The position numbers and the translations under genes were made by a program. From contig NZ_VIGW01000018.1 of NCBI RefSeq assembly GCF_007858435.1, positions 1 to 42,607 on the forward strand: a stretch of 42,607 bases of DNA, given 5' to 3'. Positions within the stretch are counted from its first letter, which is position 1. The number at the start of each line of letters is the position of its first letter. Below the pieces are notes generated by a model, which worked only from the letters and a program-made list of their open reading frames with translations, had not been told where the DNA came from and ran no database searches. This document shows positions 1 through 10,024 of this stretch, one piece after another. The stretch is from Tsukamurella asaccharolytica. GTDB lineage: Bacteria > Actinomycetota > Actinomycetes > Mycobacteriales > Mycobacteriaceae.

Positions 1-128
1 CAGGTCACCCACGTGTTACTCACCCGTTCGCCACTCGTGTACCCCGAAGGGCCTTACCGTTCGACTTGCATGTGTTAAGCACGCCGCCAGCGTTCGTCCT
101 GAGCCAGGATCAAACTCTCCATAAAAAA
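1..128 (-). rRNA. rrs: 16S ribosomal RNA, 5' end (partial)
   Basis: Read on the minus strand, positions 120-61 give the universal 16S 5' signature (GGAGAGTTTGATCCTGGCTC, then the conserved stretch ending in AACACATGCAAGTCGAACGG). The gene runs off the left edge of the window. The mature 5' end is placed at about 128 by analogy with actinobacterial 16S, which begins some ten bases before GAGTTTGATC; this boundary is an estimate. It lies downstream of murA on the same strand, as in the mycobacterial murA-rrs arrangement. Confidence 0.97.
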
Positions 129-279
129 CACTAGAAACACAAGGTTTCAGCATAATCAGGAAATCCTGAACAAAAAACGAAACCACTGACAAAATCAATG
201 ATTCCAGAAATACATCTCGCAAAGAAATAAACGAGAAAAGCCACAACCCAAACAACCAAAAAACATTGATTGCCTATGC

Positions 280-296
280 GTGCCAAAATTTGGCAC
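280..296 (-). promoter_or_regulatory. hairpin downstream of boxA in the rrn leader (boxB-like)
   Basis: The 17 bases form an interrupted palindrome with 8-base arms around one central base (minus strand GTGCCAAATTTTGGCAC). As RNA it would fold with about five GC-rich pairs and a 7-base loop. It lies about 20 nt downstream of the boxA-like element in the direction of transcription, the order boxA then boxB found in nut-type antitermination sites. The boxB role is inferred. Confidence 0.5.
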
Positions 297-316
297 TGAC
301 AATTTCATCGACACAC

Positions 317-336
317 TGTTGAGTTCTCAAAGAACA
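317..336 (-). promoter_or_regulatory. boxA-like antitermination element of the rrn leader
   Basis: On the minus strand this reads TGTTCTTTGAGAACTCAACA. The core TTTGAGAACTCA is the conserved actinobacterial rRNA-leader boxA sequence, bound by NusB/NusE (S10) to protect rRNA transcription from Rho. It is downstream of all the predicted promoters and upstream of 16S. Confidence 0.75.
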
Positions 337-398
337 CGCCAAACGCGGCCGTCCATACGATCGAGATTCTGTATGAACCGCACCTTCGCAGGCACTAC

Positions 399-427
399 AT
401 GCTACTCTAGCGAAGCCGGCCAGTCAA
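399..427 (-). promoter_or_regulatory. rrn promoter proximal to 16S
   Basis: On the minus strand: -35 TTGACT (427-422), a 17-base spacer and -10 TAGCAT (404-399). The predicted start is near 392, giving a leader of about 265 nt before 16S. This is the best sigma-70-type match in the region. Confidence 0.75.
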
Positions 428-461
428 ACTCGCGGCCTCACTCGCTCGGAGCAACCGTTCT

Positions 462-490
462 AGCTTAGCAGATCGGATTTCCGTGTGCAA
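462..490 (-). promoter_or_regulatory. rrn tandem promoter, repeat copy 1
   Basis: On the minus strand: -35 TTGCAC (490-485), 17-base spacer, -10 TAAGCT (467-462). It lies in the first copy of a 61-bp direct repeat whose second copy carries an equivalent promoter. Confidence 0.65.
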
Positions 491-618
491 CTCGCTCTCG
501 CGGGTTGCGATACGGGGCACCTCGACCCGCTCAACCTCATGGAGAGATCCTCTCGAACGCGCAGAGCGCTCGAAAGTGATGATCTTCCCTGGGGCTGGCT
601 GCTCGGAGCAACCGTTCT

Positions 619-647
619 AGCCTAGCAACTCGGAAATCGGTTCGCAA
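619..647 (-). promoter_or_regulatory. rrn tandem promoter, repeat copy 2
   Basis: On the minus strand: -35 TTGCGA (647-642), 17-base spacer, -10 TAGGCT (624-619). It is exactly 157 bp upstream of the equivalent promoter at 462-490, so it arose by duplication of that promoter or the reverse. Confidence 0.65.
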
Positions 648-870
648 CTCGCTCTCGCGGGCGACGATCCGGCATCCGGGCCGCTCGCCACAGCGGGAAA
701 CCACACGATCCGCACGGGGCGTGATCGAGGAGAAGGTCTCTCGTCCATGGCGGTCAGCGCGATGATTCTTGCGAATCGTCCCGGTTTGCGAAGGTCCGGC
801 GGCACGTCGAGATCCAGATTCATTGGACTGCTGTGGGCCTTGCCGGGCGGCACCTGGGCGCTGCTGACTC

Positions 871-904
871 GATATAAGTTACACACGTCGAACTCAGAAC
901 ACAA
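871..904 (-). promoter_or_regulatory. possible fourth, murA-proximal rrn promoter
   Basis: Two overlapping readings exist on the minus strand: TTGTGT (904-899) with 17 bases to TAACTT (881-876), or TTCTGA with 17 bases to TATATC (876-871). Neither is as good as the downstream promoters. An rrn promoter just behind murA would match the layout of mycobacterial rrn operons. Confidence 0.4.
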
Positions 905-963
905 ATCGGCAGGTAGTCCTGCAGAACCGGTCGCCGGCCGGCGGCGGCAACCGGGCGCGTTCG

Positions 964-2217
964 TCAGGACACTCGCTCGATCCGCCCGCCGAGTGCCGTC
1001 ACGTTGCCCACGAAGTTCGGGTACCCGCGGTCGATGTGGAAGACGTCGTGCACCTCGGTCATGCCGTCAGCGCAGAGTCCCGCCAGCACCAGGCCCACGC
1101 CGGCGCGGATATCGGTCGACCAGACCGGAGCGCTCGAGAGCCGCTCCACTCCCCTGATCACTGCGTGGTGACCGTCGGTCCGCGCGTCGGCGCCGAGGCG
1201 CACCATCTCCTCGACGAAGCGGAAGCGCGCTTCGAAGACGTTCTCCGTGATCATCGACGTGCCGTCCGCGACGCACGCCATGCCGATCGCCATCGGCTGC
1301 AGGTCGGTGGGGAATCCCGGGAACGGCAGCGTCGCCACGTTCACCGCGTGCGGCCGCTCGGGGGAGGCGATGCGGAACCCGTCCGCACGCTCGGTCACCG
1401 TCGCCCCCGCGTCCTGGAGCTTCTGCAGCACGACCCCCAGGGTCTCCGGTGCCACGCCGTTGACCGTGATGTCGCCGCGCGTCATGACCGCGGCGAAGCC
1501 CCACGTGGCCGCGACGATGCGGTCTCCGATGACCCGGTGCTCCGTGGGGTGCAGCTTCTCCACCCCTCGCACCATCAGGGTGTCAGTGCCGATCCCCTCG
1601 ATATCGGCACCCATCTGCACGAGCATCGCGCAGAGGTCGACGATCTCCGGCTCCCGCGCGACATTGCTGATCACGGTGAGGCCCGAGGCCAGGACCGCGG
1701 CCATGAGGATGTTCTCCGTGGCACCCACCGAGGGGAACTCGAGCGTGATCTCCGCACCTTGCAGCGAATCTGCCTGCGCGACAACGCAACCGTGCTCGAT
1801 CGAGCTCGTCGCGCCGAGCGCGCGGAGCCCGGACTGGTGCATGTCGAGCGGCCGCGAACCGATCGCGTCGCCGCCGGGCAGCGCCACGACGGCGCGGTGC
1901 TCGCGCGCCATCAGCGGACCCAGAACGCACACCGATGCGCGGAACTGCTTGACCGCGTCGAAGTCCGCGCGATGATTGAGCACCGCCGGCGTGGTGATGC
2001 GCGCCGTGTCGCCCTCGAGCTCCACCTCCGCGCCGAGTCCCCGCAGCACATCCGCCATCAGCGGGACGTCCAGGATCTCAGGGCAGTTGGTCAGCACCGA
2101 CGTGCCCTCGGCGAGCAACGTGGCCGCCATCAACTTGAGGACACTGTTCTTCGCGCCGCCCACAGTGACCTCGCCGGTCAGTCGGGCTCCGCCGTGCACC
2201 AGAAACTTCTCTCCCAC
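964..2217 (-). CDS. murA: UDP-N-acetylglucosamine 1-carboxyvinyltransferase
   Basis: Transfers enolpyruvate from PEP to UDP-GlcNAc, the first committed step of peptidoglycan synthesis in the cytoplasm. The 417-residue product begins [10 protein letters not shown] and has the substrate-binding segment [11 protein letters not shown] near residues 20-30 and the active-site loop [11 protein letters not shown]. The catalytic residue, cysteine in E. coli MurA, is Asp117 here, as in M. tuberculosis; this change is known to give fosfomycin resistance. The open frame extends further upstream, but homology starts at the GTG at 2217. A TAGGCT box lies exactly 7 bases before that codon and there is no clear ribosome binding site, so the mRNA may be leaderless. 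The rRNA operon follows on the same strand. Confidence 0.95.
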   Translation of the reverse strand: MGEKFLVHGGARLTGEVTVGGAKNSVLKLMAATLLAEGTSVLTNCPEILDVPLMADVLRGLGAEVELEGDTARITTPAVLNHRADFDAVKQFRASVCVLGPLMAREHRAVVALPGGDAIGSRPLDMHQSGLRALGATSSIEHGCVVAQADSLQGAEITLEFPSVGATENILMAAVLASGLTVISNVAREPEIVDLCAMLVQMGADIEGIGTDTLMVRGVEKLHPTEHRVIGDRIVAATWGFAAVMTRGDITVNGVAPETLGVVLQKLQDAGATVTERADGFRIASPERPHAVNVATLPFPGFPTDLQPMAIGMACVADGTSMITENVFEARFRFVEEMVRLGADARTDGHHAVIRGVERLSSAPVWSTDIRAGVGLVLAGLCADGMTEVHDVFHIDRGYPNFVGNVTALGGRIERVS

Positions 2218-2224
2218 GCCACTC

Positions 2225-2230
2225 AGCCTA
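2225..2230 (-). promoter_or_regulatory. -10 box of a possible leaderless murA promoter
   Basis: TAGGCT on the minus strand, followed by 7 bases and then the GTG start of murA. Transcription from it would start at or next to the start codon. No good -35 is visible at 16-18 bases. Confidence 0.45.
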
Positions 2231-2265
2231 TGGCACGGGGCCCGGGCCTGTGACAGCCTGTGACC

Positions 2266-2838
2266 ATGGCTGTCCACCTCACCCGCATCTACACCCGCAC
2301 CGGCGACGACGGCACCACCGGGCTGGGCGACTTCTGCCGGGTCACGAAGTCGGACGCGAGGCTCCGGGCCTACGCGGACTGCGACGAGGCCAACGCGGCC
2401 CTCGGGCTGGCGATCACGGTCGGAGAACCCGGCCCCGACCTGCGGGCCGTCCTCCTGCGGATCCAGAACGAGCTCTTCGACGTGGGCGCCGACCTGTCGA
2501 ACCCCGTCGTCGCGGATCCGGAGCACCCGCCCCTGCGCGTGACGCAGGACTACATCGAGCGACTCGAGGCGTGGTGCGACCAGTACAACGAGGACCTGCC
2601 GAAGCTCGATTCCTTCGTCCTGCCCGGCGGCACGCCCCTGGCGGCGTACCTGCACCTCGCGCGCACCGTCGTCCGGCGGGCCGAGCGGGCCGCGTGGGAG
2701 GCCGTGCGTGACCACGGGGAGTCGGTCTCGGCCCTCCCGGCGAGATATCTCAACCGGCTCTCCGACCTGCTGTTCATCCTGTCTCGGGTCGCGAACCCCG
2801 AGGGCGACGTGCTGTGGAAGCCCGGCGGCGATCGTTGA
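2266..2838 (+). CDS. cob(I)alamin adenosyltransferase, PduO type
   Basis: Transfers the adenosyl group of ATP to cob(I)alamin to make coenzyme B12 and may hand it to methylmalonyl-CoA mutase. The 190-residue product has the ATP-binding signature [12 protein letters not shown] at residues 9-20, the FVLPGG segment near 117-122, the conserved RTVVRRAER helix and the [12 protein letters not shown] segment near 161-171, all PduO hallmarks. It corresponds to M. tuberculosis Rv1314c. The ATG at 2266 is chosen because homologues start [13 protein letters not shown]; a GTG two codons upstream is possible. It is divergent from murA with 48 bp between start codons and stops 6 bp from the convergent DUF2550 gene. 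Confidence 0.93.
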   Translation: MAVHLTRIYTRTGDDGTTGLGDFCRVTKSDARLRAYADCDEANAALGLAITVGEPGPDLRAVLLRIQNELFDVGADLSNPVVADPEHPPLRVTQDYIERLEAWCDQYNEDLPKLDSFVLPGGTPLAAYLHLARTVVRRAERAAWEAVRDHGESVSALPARYLNRLSDLLFILSRVANPEGDVLWKPGGDR

Positions 2839-2844
2839 TCGGGG

Positions 2845-3270
2845 CTACGGGCGCTCGCGACGCGGGCTGGGGCGCGACTCGAGCCAGGACTGGAAGGCCG
2901 TAAGGCCGTCCCGGGCGAACGCCAGCTCGGTGTCCCCGCCCGGGGTTGCGGCGTGCACGATCACCATGTCGGGGTCGATCACGTCGAGCTCGGTGCCCTG
3001 CGGCGCGCGGCGGCCGACGATCTCGGTCCCGTTGCGCGGCAGCGTCCAGCTGGGGCCGAGCCGCACGCTGGAGAGCCGGTAGTACCTGAGTTCGTGGTCG
3101 TCGTAGCGGAGCGTGCCGTGGCGCCAGCCCTGCTCCCCCTGCGCCGGCAGGTACCGCAGGATGATCGGCACCCCCGCGACGCGAAGGCTGTAGAGCCGCA
3201 GCACGATGACCGCGCCGACGACGAGCAGCAACAGGACCGCGACCACCGCGACGAAGACCACTCCGCCCAT
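2845..3270 (-). CDS. DUF2550 membrane-anchored protein
   Basis: A 141-residue protein with one N-terminal transmembrane helix (about residues 3-25) and a compact domain with GWRHGTLRYDD, YYRLSSVRLGPSW and a C-terminal LTAFQSWLESRPSPR motif. It matches the family of M. tuberculosis Rv1312, found next to atpC throughout this order; the function is unknown. The frame is open further upstream, but the ATG at 3270 has GAGGAG nine bases before it and places the membrane helix at the N-terminus, so that start is preferred. A strong hairpin lies between it and atpC, so it is probably transcribed separately or by partial read-through from the ATP synthase operon. Confidence 0.88.
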   Translation of the reverse strand: MGGVVFVAVVAVLLLLVVGAVIVLRLYSLRVAGVPIILRYLPAQGEQGWRHGTLRYDDHELRYYRLSSVRLGPSWTLPRNGTEIVGRRAPQGTELDVIDPDMVIVHAATPGGDTELAFARDGLTAFQSWLESRPSPRRERP

Positions 3271-3306
3271 CACGCGCTCCTCACTGCTCCGTGCCCGGAT
3301 AGCAGG

Positions 3307-3343
3307 AAAGCCGGTGGCCCGTCTTGGCCGGGCCACCGGCTTT
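3307..3343 (-). terminator. hairpin terminator after atpC
   Basis: A perfect 14-bp stem (3307-3320 with 3330-3343) around a 9-base loop lies 18 bases past the atpC stop. The stem itself ends in TTT on the minus strand, but there is no long U-tract after it. It would end most ATP synthase transcripts before the DUF2550 gene. Confidence 0.75.
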
Positions 3344-3361
3344 CACGCTGCTCCTTCGATG

Positions 3362-3745
3362 TTACTTGCCCGCGAGGAACTCGATCGCGCGCAGTTGTCC
3401 CTGCGCGGTCGCCTGCTCGTCGGACCCGTCCGCCGCCGCCTCCAGGGCGCGCCGGACCTCGGCCTCCTCCAGCGTGGAGGCCCACTCAGCCCCGTCCGCC
3501 AGCACCGTGACCCGCTCGCCGGTCACCGAGAGGAAGCCGCCGCGGATCGCCGCGGCCAGTCGCTCGCCGCCCACCGTGTCGATGGCGACGGCGCCGCCGG
3601 TGGTGAGCTGGCCGAACAGCGGCTCGTGATGAGCCAGGACACCCAGCTCACCCTCCGTGGTCTGAGCGATGACGAACGTCGCCTCGCCCGACCACAGCCG
3701 CTCCTCGACGGAGACGACCTCTACCTGAAACGCCGTGTCAGCCAC
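3362..3745 (-). CDS. atpC: F1Fo ATP synthase subunit epsilon
   Basis: Central-stalk subunit of the membrane-bound ATP synthase, coupling c-ring rotation to F1 and limiting ATP hydrolysis. The 127-residue product has the N-terminal beta-barrel (residues 1 to about 85, with the conserved LGVLAHHEP) and a C-terminal helical part shorter than in E. coli, as in mycobacteria. It starts with GTG at 3745, 6 bp after the atpD stop, and is the last gene of the operon. Confidence 0.95.
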   Translation of the reverse strand: MADTAFQVEVVSVEERLWSGEATFVIAQTTEGELGVLAHHEPLFGQLTTGGAVAIDTVGGERLAAAIRGGFLSVTGERVTVLADGAEWASTLEEAEVRRALEAAADGSDEQATAQGQLRAIEFLAGK

Positions 3746-3751
3746 TGGAAA

Positions 3752-5215
<1,464 letters not shown>

Positions 5216-6139
5216 CTAGTTCGCGAGGGCGCCGGCGCCACCGACGATTTCGCTGATTTCCTGGGTGATCTGCGCCTGGCGGAGCTGGTTGGCCTCGCGG
5301 GAGAGCGAGACGGCCAGATCGTTGGCGTTATCGGTGGCCGCCTTCATGGCCGTACGACGCGCTGCGTTCTCCGACGCCGCCGAGTCGAGCAGTGCCGCGA
5401 AGACGCGGGTCGCGATGTACTTCGGCAGCAGCGACGACAGCAGGCTGTCCGCGCTGGGCTCGAAGGTGAAGTTCCGAGCCGCGTCGCCGTCGTCGTCCGA
5501 CGTGCCGTCGCTCACCTCGACCACGAGCGGGGCCATGCGGCGCACCTCGGGGGCCTGCGAGAGCATCGACACGAAGCGGGTGTAGACGATGTGCAGCTCG
5601 TCGACGCCGTGCGTCTCCACGCCGTCGATCGTCACGTACTCCTCGGAGCCGGTCTCGAAGAGCTTCACCAGCGTCTCGGTCGCCGCGGCGGCGTCCGAGT
5701 GGTGCGGCTGCTGCGAGAAGCCGGTCCACGCGCCCGCCACGTCCTGGCCGCGGAACCGGAAGTAATCCAGCCCCTTCTGGCCCATGACGTAGAGGACGGG
5801 CTCCTTGCCCTCGTCCTTGAGCAGCTGGATCAGCTCGCGCGTCTCCCGCAGCACGTTCGAGTTGTAGCCGCCGCACATGCCGCGGTCGGAGGAGACCACG
5901 AGGACCGCGGCGCGCTTCGGGTTCGCCCGCTCGGTGAGGAGCGGGTGATCGAGCGAGCCCGACTTGCTGGCCAGCTCCGAGAGCACCGAGGTCATCTCCT
6001 CGGAGTAGGGCTTGGCGGCCGCGACGCGGGCCTGCGCCTTGGTGATCCGCGAGGTCGCGATCAGTTCCTGCGCCTTGGTGATCTTCTTGGTCGAGTTGAC
6101 CGAACGGATCCGCGAGCGCAGCTCTCGGATACTAGCCAT
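5216..6139 (-). CDS. atpG: F1Fo ATP synthase subunit gamma
   Basis: Rotor shaft of F1. The 307-residue product has the conserved N-terminal coiled-coil helix ([21 protein letters not shown]), the MCGGYNSN segment near residue 90 and the C-terminal helix with [22 protein letters not shown]. Residues around 164-179 form an extra loop before the conserved [10 protein letters not shown], at the place where mycobacterial gamma subunits carry an order-specific loop. Residues 210-220 are an acidic stretch. The start codon overlaps the atpA stop by 8 bases, implying translational coupling. Confidence 0.97.
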   Translation of the reverse strand: MASIRELRSRIRSVNSTKKITKAQELIATSRITKAQARVAAAKPYSEEMTSVLSELASKSGSLDHPLLTERANPKRAAVLVVSSDRGMCGGYNSNVLRETRELIQLLKDEGKEPVLYVMGQKGLDYFRFRGQDVAGAWTGFSQQPHHSDAAAATETLVKLFETGSEEYVTIDGVETHGVDELHIVYTRFVSMLSQAPEVRRMAPLVVEVSDGTSDDDGDAARNFTFEPSADSLLSSLLPKYIATRVFAALLDSAASENAARRTAMKAATDNANDLAVSLSREANQLRQAQITQEISEIVGGAGALAN

Positions 6140-7766
6140 TGCGCTTGACCTTGATCGTCTCCTGCTCGACGTCCTCGGGCGGGAGGGCGTCGGACTCCGC
6201 CTCGTTCACCACGCGCGAGCCGTCGGAGGCGAGGAAGCTCTCCTTGAAGCGGTTCGTCTCGGCGACGAGGATCTCCGCCTGGTCCTTCTCGAGGACCTTG
6301 CCGCCCGCGATGGACTCGTAGACGCCGGCCGCCGCGTGGTGCAGGTGGCTCAGCAGCTCACCGTCGAAACGGCGCACGTCCTCGACGGGGACCGAGTCGT
6401 AGTGGCCCTCGCCGCAGAGGTAGATCGACACGATCTCGTCCTCGACCGACGACGGGCTGTACTGGTCCTGCTTGAGCAGCTCGACCCAGCGGGCGCCGCG
6501 CGCCAGCTGTGCCTTCGAGGCGTCGTCGAGGTCCGAGGCGAAGGCCGAGAAGGCCTCCAGCTCGCGGAACTGCGCGAGCTCCAGACGCAGCGAGCCCGAG
6601 ACCTTCTTCAGGCCCTTGGTCTGCGCGGCGCCACCGACGCGGGACACCGAGGTACCGACGTTGATCGCGGGGCGGACGCCCTTGTTGAACAGGTCGGACT
6701 CGAGGAAGACCTGGCCGTCGGTGATCGAGATGACGTTGGTCGGGATGAAGGCCGAGACGTCGTTGGCCTTGGTCTCGATGATCGGCAGCGCGGTCATCGA
6801 GCCGCCGCCGAGGGCATCGGACAGCTTGGCCGAGCGCTCCAGCAGGCGGGAGTGGAGGTAGAAGACATCGCCGGGGTACGCCTCGCGGCCCGGCGGGCGG
6901 CGCAGCAGCAGCGAGATCGCGCGGTAGGCCTCGGCCTGCTTCGACAGGTCGTCGAAGACGATGAGGACGTGCTTGCCCTGGTACATCCAGTGCTGGCCGA
7001 TGGCCGAGCCGGTGTAGGGGGCGAGCCACTTGAAGCCGGCCGAGTCGGACGCGGGGGCCGCGACGATGGTCGTGTACTCCATGGCGCCGGCCTCGTCGAG
7101 CGCGGCCTTCACACCCGCGATCGTCGAGCCCTTCTGGCCGATGGCGACGTAGATGCAGCGGACCTGCTTGGTCGGATCGCCCGACTCCCAGTTCGCCTTC
7201 TGGTTGAGGATGGTGTCGACGCAGACCGCGGTCTTGCCGGTCTTGCGGTCGCCGATCACCAGCTGGCGCTGGCCGCGGCCGATGGCGGTCATGGCGTCGA
7301 TGGCCTTGATGCCGGTGGCCAGCGACTCCTCGACGGGCTGGCGCTCGAGCACGGACGCGGCCTGCAGCTCGAGGACGCGCTGCTCCTCGGCCTCGATGTC
7401 GCCCAGGCCGTCGATCGGCTGGCCGAGCGGGTTGATCACGCGGCCCAGGAACTTGTCGCCCACGGGCACGGACAGCACGTCGCCGGTGCGGCGGACCTGC
7501 TGGCCCTCCTCGAGCTCCTCGTAGTTACCGAGGATGACGGCGCCGATCTCGTCCTCGTCGAGGTTCAGCGCCACGCCGAGCACCCCGCCGGGGAACTCGA
7601 GCAGCTCATTCGCCATCGCGCCGGGAAGCCCGGTCACGTGGGCGATGCCGTCGGCGGTATCGGAGACGGTGCCGATCTCCTCGCGGGAGGCGTCGGCCTC
7701 GAACGTCGAGACGTACTGCTCGATCGCGCCCTTGACGTCGTCGGTTGAGATCGTCAACTCAGCCAT
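6132..7766 (-). CDS. atpA: F1Fo ATP synthase subunit alpha
   Basis: Non-catalytic nucleotide-binding subunit of F1. The 544-residue product has Walker A GDRKTGKT at residues 172-179, the [26 protein letters not shown] signature region in the centre and a conserved C-terminal helical domain. It also ends in the extra acidic/basic tail (about 30 residues after residue 510) that mycobacterial alpha subunits have and E. coli lacks; in mycobacteria this tail suppresses ATP hydrolysis. It overlaps atpG by 8 bases and starts 45 bp after the atpH stop. Confidence 0.98.
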   Translation of the reverse strand: MAELTISTDDVKGAIEQYVSTFEADASREEIGTVSDTADGIAHVTGLPGAMANELLEFPGGVLGVALNLDEDEIGAVILGNYEELEEGQQVRRTGDVLSVPVGDKFLGRVINPLGQPIDGLGDIEAEEQRVLELQAASVLERQPVEESLATGIKAIDAMTAIGRGQRQLVIGDRKTGKTAVCVDTILNQKANWESGDPTKQVRCIYVAIGQKGSTIAGVKAALDEAGAMEYTTIVAAPASDSAGFKWLAPYTGSAIGQHWMYQGKHVLIVFDDLSKQAEAYRAISLLLRRPPGREAYPGDVFYLHSRLLERSAKLSDALGGGSMTALPIIETKANDVSAFIPTNVISITDGQVFLESDLFNKGVRPAINVGTSVSRVGGAAQTKGLKKVSGSLRLELAQFRELEAFSAFASDLDDASKAQLARGARWVELLKQDQYSPSSVEDEIVSIYLCGEGHYDSVPVEDVRRFDGELLSHLHHAAAGVYESIAGGKVLEKDQAEILVAETNRFKESFLASDGSRVVNEAESDALPPEDVEQETIKVKRNG

Positions 7767-7811
7767 GAGTACTCGTTTCCCTCTTTTGTGTTCTGGGTGG
7801 AAGTTTGGGTG

Positions 7812-9158
7812 TTAGCGGGGCAGCTGTTCGGCGGCCTTGTCGAGGCGCGACGCGATGTCGGCCTCGATGACCTCGTTGCCCACCGTGATGCGCACGCCGC
7901 CCAGGAGCTCGGCGACGACCTCGGTCTGGACCGCGATCTTGCGCTGGTAGATGCGGGCCAGCAGATCCGCGGTGCGGGTCCGCTGGGCGTCGGTCAGGGC
8001 GACCGCCGACTCGACCACGGCGACGGACTCGCCGCGACGGGCCGCGGCGAGCTCCGCGATGGATGCGACGGCGGAGTCCACGCGGCCGACGCGCACGAGG
8101 CGCACCGTCTGGCGCAGCAGCGCCGCGGTGAACTCGTTCACCTTGCCGCCGAAGACCTTGTCCAGCAGCGCGATGCGGGTCGCGGCCGGCGCCCGGGTAT
8201 CGGACAGCGCCGCGGTGAGCTTCGGCTCGCCCTCGAGGATGCGGCCGGCGCGGAACAGCTCGTCCTCGGTCTCGTCCAGCGCTCCGGCGCGCTCGGCGCC
8301 GAGCAGCACGGCCACGCGGGCCTGCCGCTCGACAGCGGTCACGAAGTCGGCGGGAGCCGACCACTTGGCCGCCGCGGCGTCCTGCAGGAAGGCGGTGGCC
8401 TCGGCGCTGATCTTGCCGCCGAAGAGGTTGTCGACGAGGGTGCGCTTGGCCTCGGGGGCCTCGCCCGCCTCGGCGAGGTGCTTGCGCAGCACCGGCTGCT
8501 CACCCAGCACGTTCACGACCTCGCCCAAGTCGTCGGCGACCCGGGCCAGCGCGGCCTGGTCGAGACCCGCGGTGCGCTGGTCGAAGCCGGCCGCCAGCTG
8601 GCGCACGGCGTCGCGGCTCGCGGCGCGCAAAGAACGGGTGCCGATGCGATCGGCCTCCGTGACGCGCGCCTCGTCGGCGCCCTGGGTCATGGACTCCAAC
8701 TCGTCGAGCGCGCGGTCCACCGACGTGGACTGGTTGGCCGGGTCGCTGAGGTGGTCGCGGACGAGGCGCCCGGCCACGTCGACGGCCTCGGCGCCGAGCC
8801 CGGCGCGGTAGCCCCGGACCAGGTTGCTGCGGTTGAGCGCGACCTGTCCCTCGCCGTGCTCGCCGATCCGGGCGACCTCACGGGCGGTCTGGGCGCGCAG
8901 GTCTTCGCGGATCGCGTCCGCGTCGCCGCGGGCCTCGTCGCGGATCTGGCTGCCCTCGCGGGCGGCGTCGGAGCGTGCGCGCTCCCCCGCCTGGCCCGCC
9001 TGCGACAGCTTCTCCTGCGCGATGCGCGACTCTTCGAGCTGCGCCCGGACGGTGTCCTGGCGCTCCTTCATGAGTCGCTTCACCGGCGGAACGACGAACT
9101 TCCACAGGACGAAGAGGATGACCGCGAAGCCGATCAGGTTGCCGATAAAGACACCCAT
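7812..9158 (-). CDS. atpH: F1Fo ATP synthase fused subunit b-delta
   Basis: A 448-residue fusion: an N-terminal membrane helix (about residues 5-25) and a b-type coiled coil to about residue 170, then a complete delta (OSCP-like) domain with the conserved C-terminal GGVRITVGNEVIEADIASRLDKAAEQL. One protein therefore supplies half of the peripheral stalk and its cap on F1, as in M. tuberculosis Rv1307. Its ATG follows the atpF TAA with no gap, so translation is probably coupled. The N-terminal half could be mistaken for a second atpF; the single uninterrupted frame shows the fusion. Confidence 0.96.
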   Translation of the reverse strand: MGVFIGNLIGFAVILFVLWKFVVPPVKRLMKERQDTVRAQLEESRIAQEKLSQAGQAGERARSDAAREGSQIRDEARGDADAIREDLRAQTAREVARIGEHGEGQVALNRSNLVRGYRAGLGAEAVDVAGRLVRDHLSDPANQSTSVDRALDELESMTQGADEARVTEADRIGTRSLRAASRDAVRQLAAGFDQRTAGLDQAALARVADDLGEVVNVLGEQPVLRKHLAEAGEAPEAKRTLVDNLFGGKISAEATAFLQDAAAAKWSAPADFVTAVERQARVAVLLGAERAGALDETEDELFRAGRILEGEPKLTAALSDTRAPAATRIALLDKVFGGKVNEFTAALLRQTVRLVRVGRVDSAVASIAELAAARRGESVAVVESAVALTDAQRTRTADLLARIYQRKIAVQTEVVAELLGGVRITVGNEVIEADIASRLDKAAEQLPR

Positions 9159-9671
9159 TTAGTTCTTCACCACCTTGTCGCTCGAGAGAGCATCCAACTT
9201 CGTCTTGAGGGCCGGGTCCTGCGTGACGTCGAAGCCGAGCACGCGGCTCGCCAACGACGCCGAGAGCGGAGCGAGATCGGCGCGCGCCGCCGCGGCCGCG
9301 GAATCGCCCGCGGTGCGCAGCTGGTCGGTCTTCTCCCGCGTGATCGCGTCCGCCTCGGCCGTAGCCCGCTGCTTCTGTTCCTCCATCGAGGCGCGGCCAC
9401 TGGCGCGCGCCTCGTCGCGGATGCTGCCGGCCTCGCTGCGGGCGGAGTCGATCCCGGCGCGGTACTCGGACTCGGCGTCCTCGAAACCCTTGGCCGCGGC
9501 GCGACCGTCGCTGGCAGTCTGGTGGATCATCTTTTCGCGATCGTCCAGGACCTTCTGGACGGAAGGTGCCACGTAGAACCAGATCACCGCGAGCACGATC
9601 AAGAAGATGATCAGGCACGAGATGAAGGTTCCCGCGGTGGGGAGGAGGAAGTTTCCCTCAGCGAGCTGCAT
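9159..9671 (-). CDS. atpF: F1Fo ATP synthase subunit b
   Basis: Second, free-standing b subunit of the peripheral stalk. The 170-residue product has one membrane helix near residues 14-34 (FISCLIIFLIVLAVIWFYV) and a long Ala/Glu/Arg-rich coiled coil. It pairs with the b part of the downstream b-delta fusion to form an asymmetric stalk. It starts with ATG at 9671, 29 bp after the atpE stop. Confidence 0.95.
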   Translation of the reverse strand: MQLAEGNFLLPTAGTFISCLIIFLIVLAVIWFYVAPSVQKVLDDREKMIHQTASDGRAAAKGFEDAESEYRAGIDSARSEAGSIRDEARASGRASMEEQKQRATAEADAITREKTDQLRTAGDSAAAAARADLAPLSASLASRVLGFDVTQDPALKTKLDALSSDKVVKN

Positions 9672-9700
9672 GACGTCAGTTCCCGTTTCTTACGAGCGAG

Positions 9701-9946
<246 letters not shown>

Positions 9947-10024
9947 TTATCTTTTCCCTTTCGGTTTCTGGTAGTCGGCCTACCAGGGTCTTCTCGACCG
10001 GGGCCCGTGTGGGCCGCGATCAGG

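Larger units (their letters stand above)
444..661. repeat. 61-bp direct repeat carrying rrn promoters
   Basis: Positions 444-504 and 601-661 align without gaps at an offset of 157 bp, identical at about 53 of 61 bases. The first 21 and last 18 bases of each copy are identical; the differences cluster in the promoter spacer. Each copy contains a full -35/-10 pair on the minus strand. The 96 bases between the copies show nothing else. Confidence 0.85.
129..963 (-). other. rrn leader and promoter region, no protein gene
   Basis: This 835-base stretch between the 16S gene and the murA stop codon holds no convincing coding sequence. The part nearest 16S (129-280) is AT-rich, unlike the rest of the window, as expected of an rRNA precursor leader. 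Further upstream it holds a hairpin, a boxA-like element and several tandem promoters, listed separately. No strong terminator separates murA from it, so read-through from murA into the rRNA operon is possible. Confidence 0.85.

Noticed and set aside
264-271. 8-base inverted repeat CATTGATT/AATCAATG (193-200 with 264-271) in the rrn leader
   Set aside because: Short, AT-rich and separated by 63 bases; probably chance or part of general leader folding, so not listed as a processing stem.
7812-9158. Frame error joining atpF-like and atpH sequence
   Set aside because: The b-delta fusion is the normal form in Mycobacteriales and a separate full atpF is present.
10002-10015. Small GC hairpin between atpE and atpB
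   Set aside because: Only five base pairs; too weak to call a terminator or processing site in a GC-rich genome.
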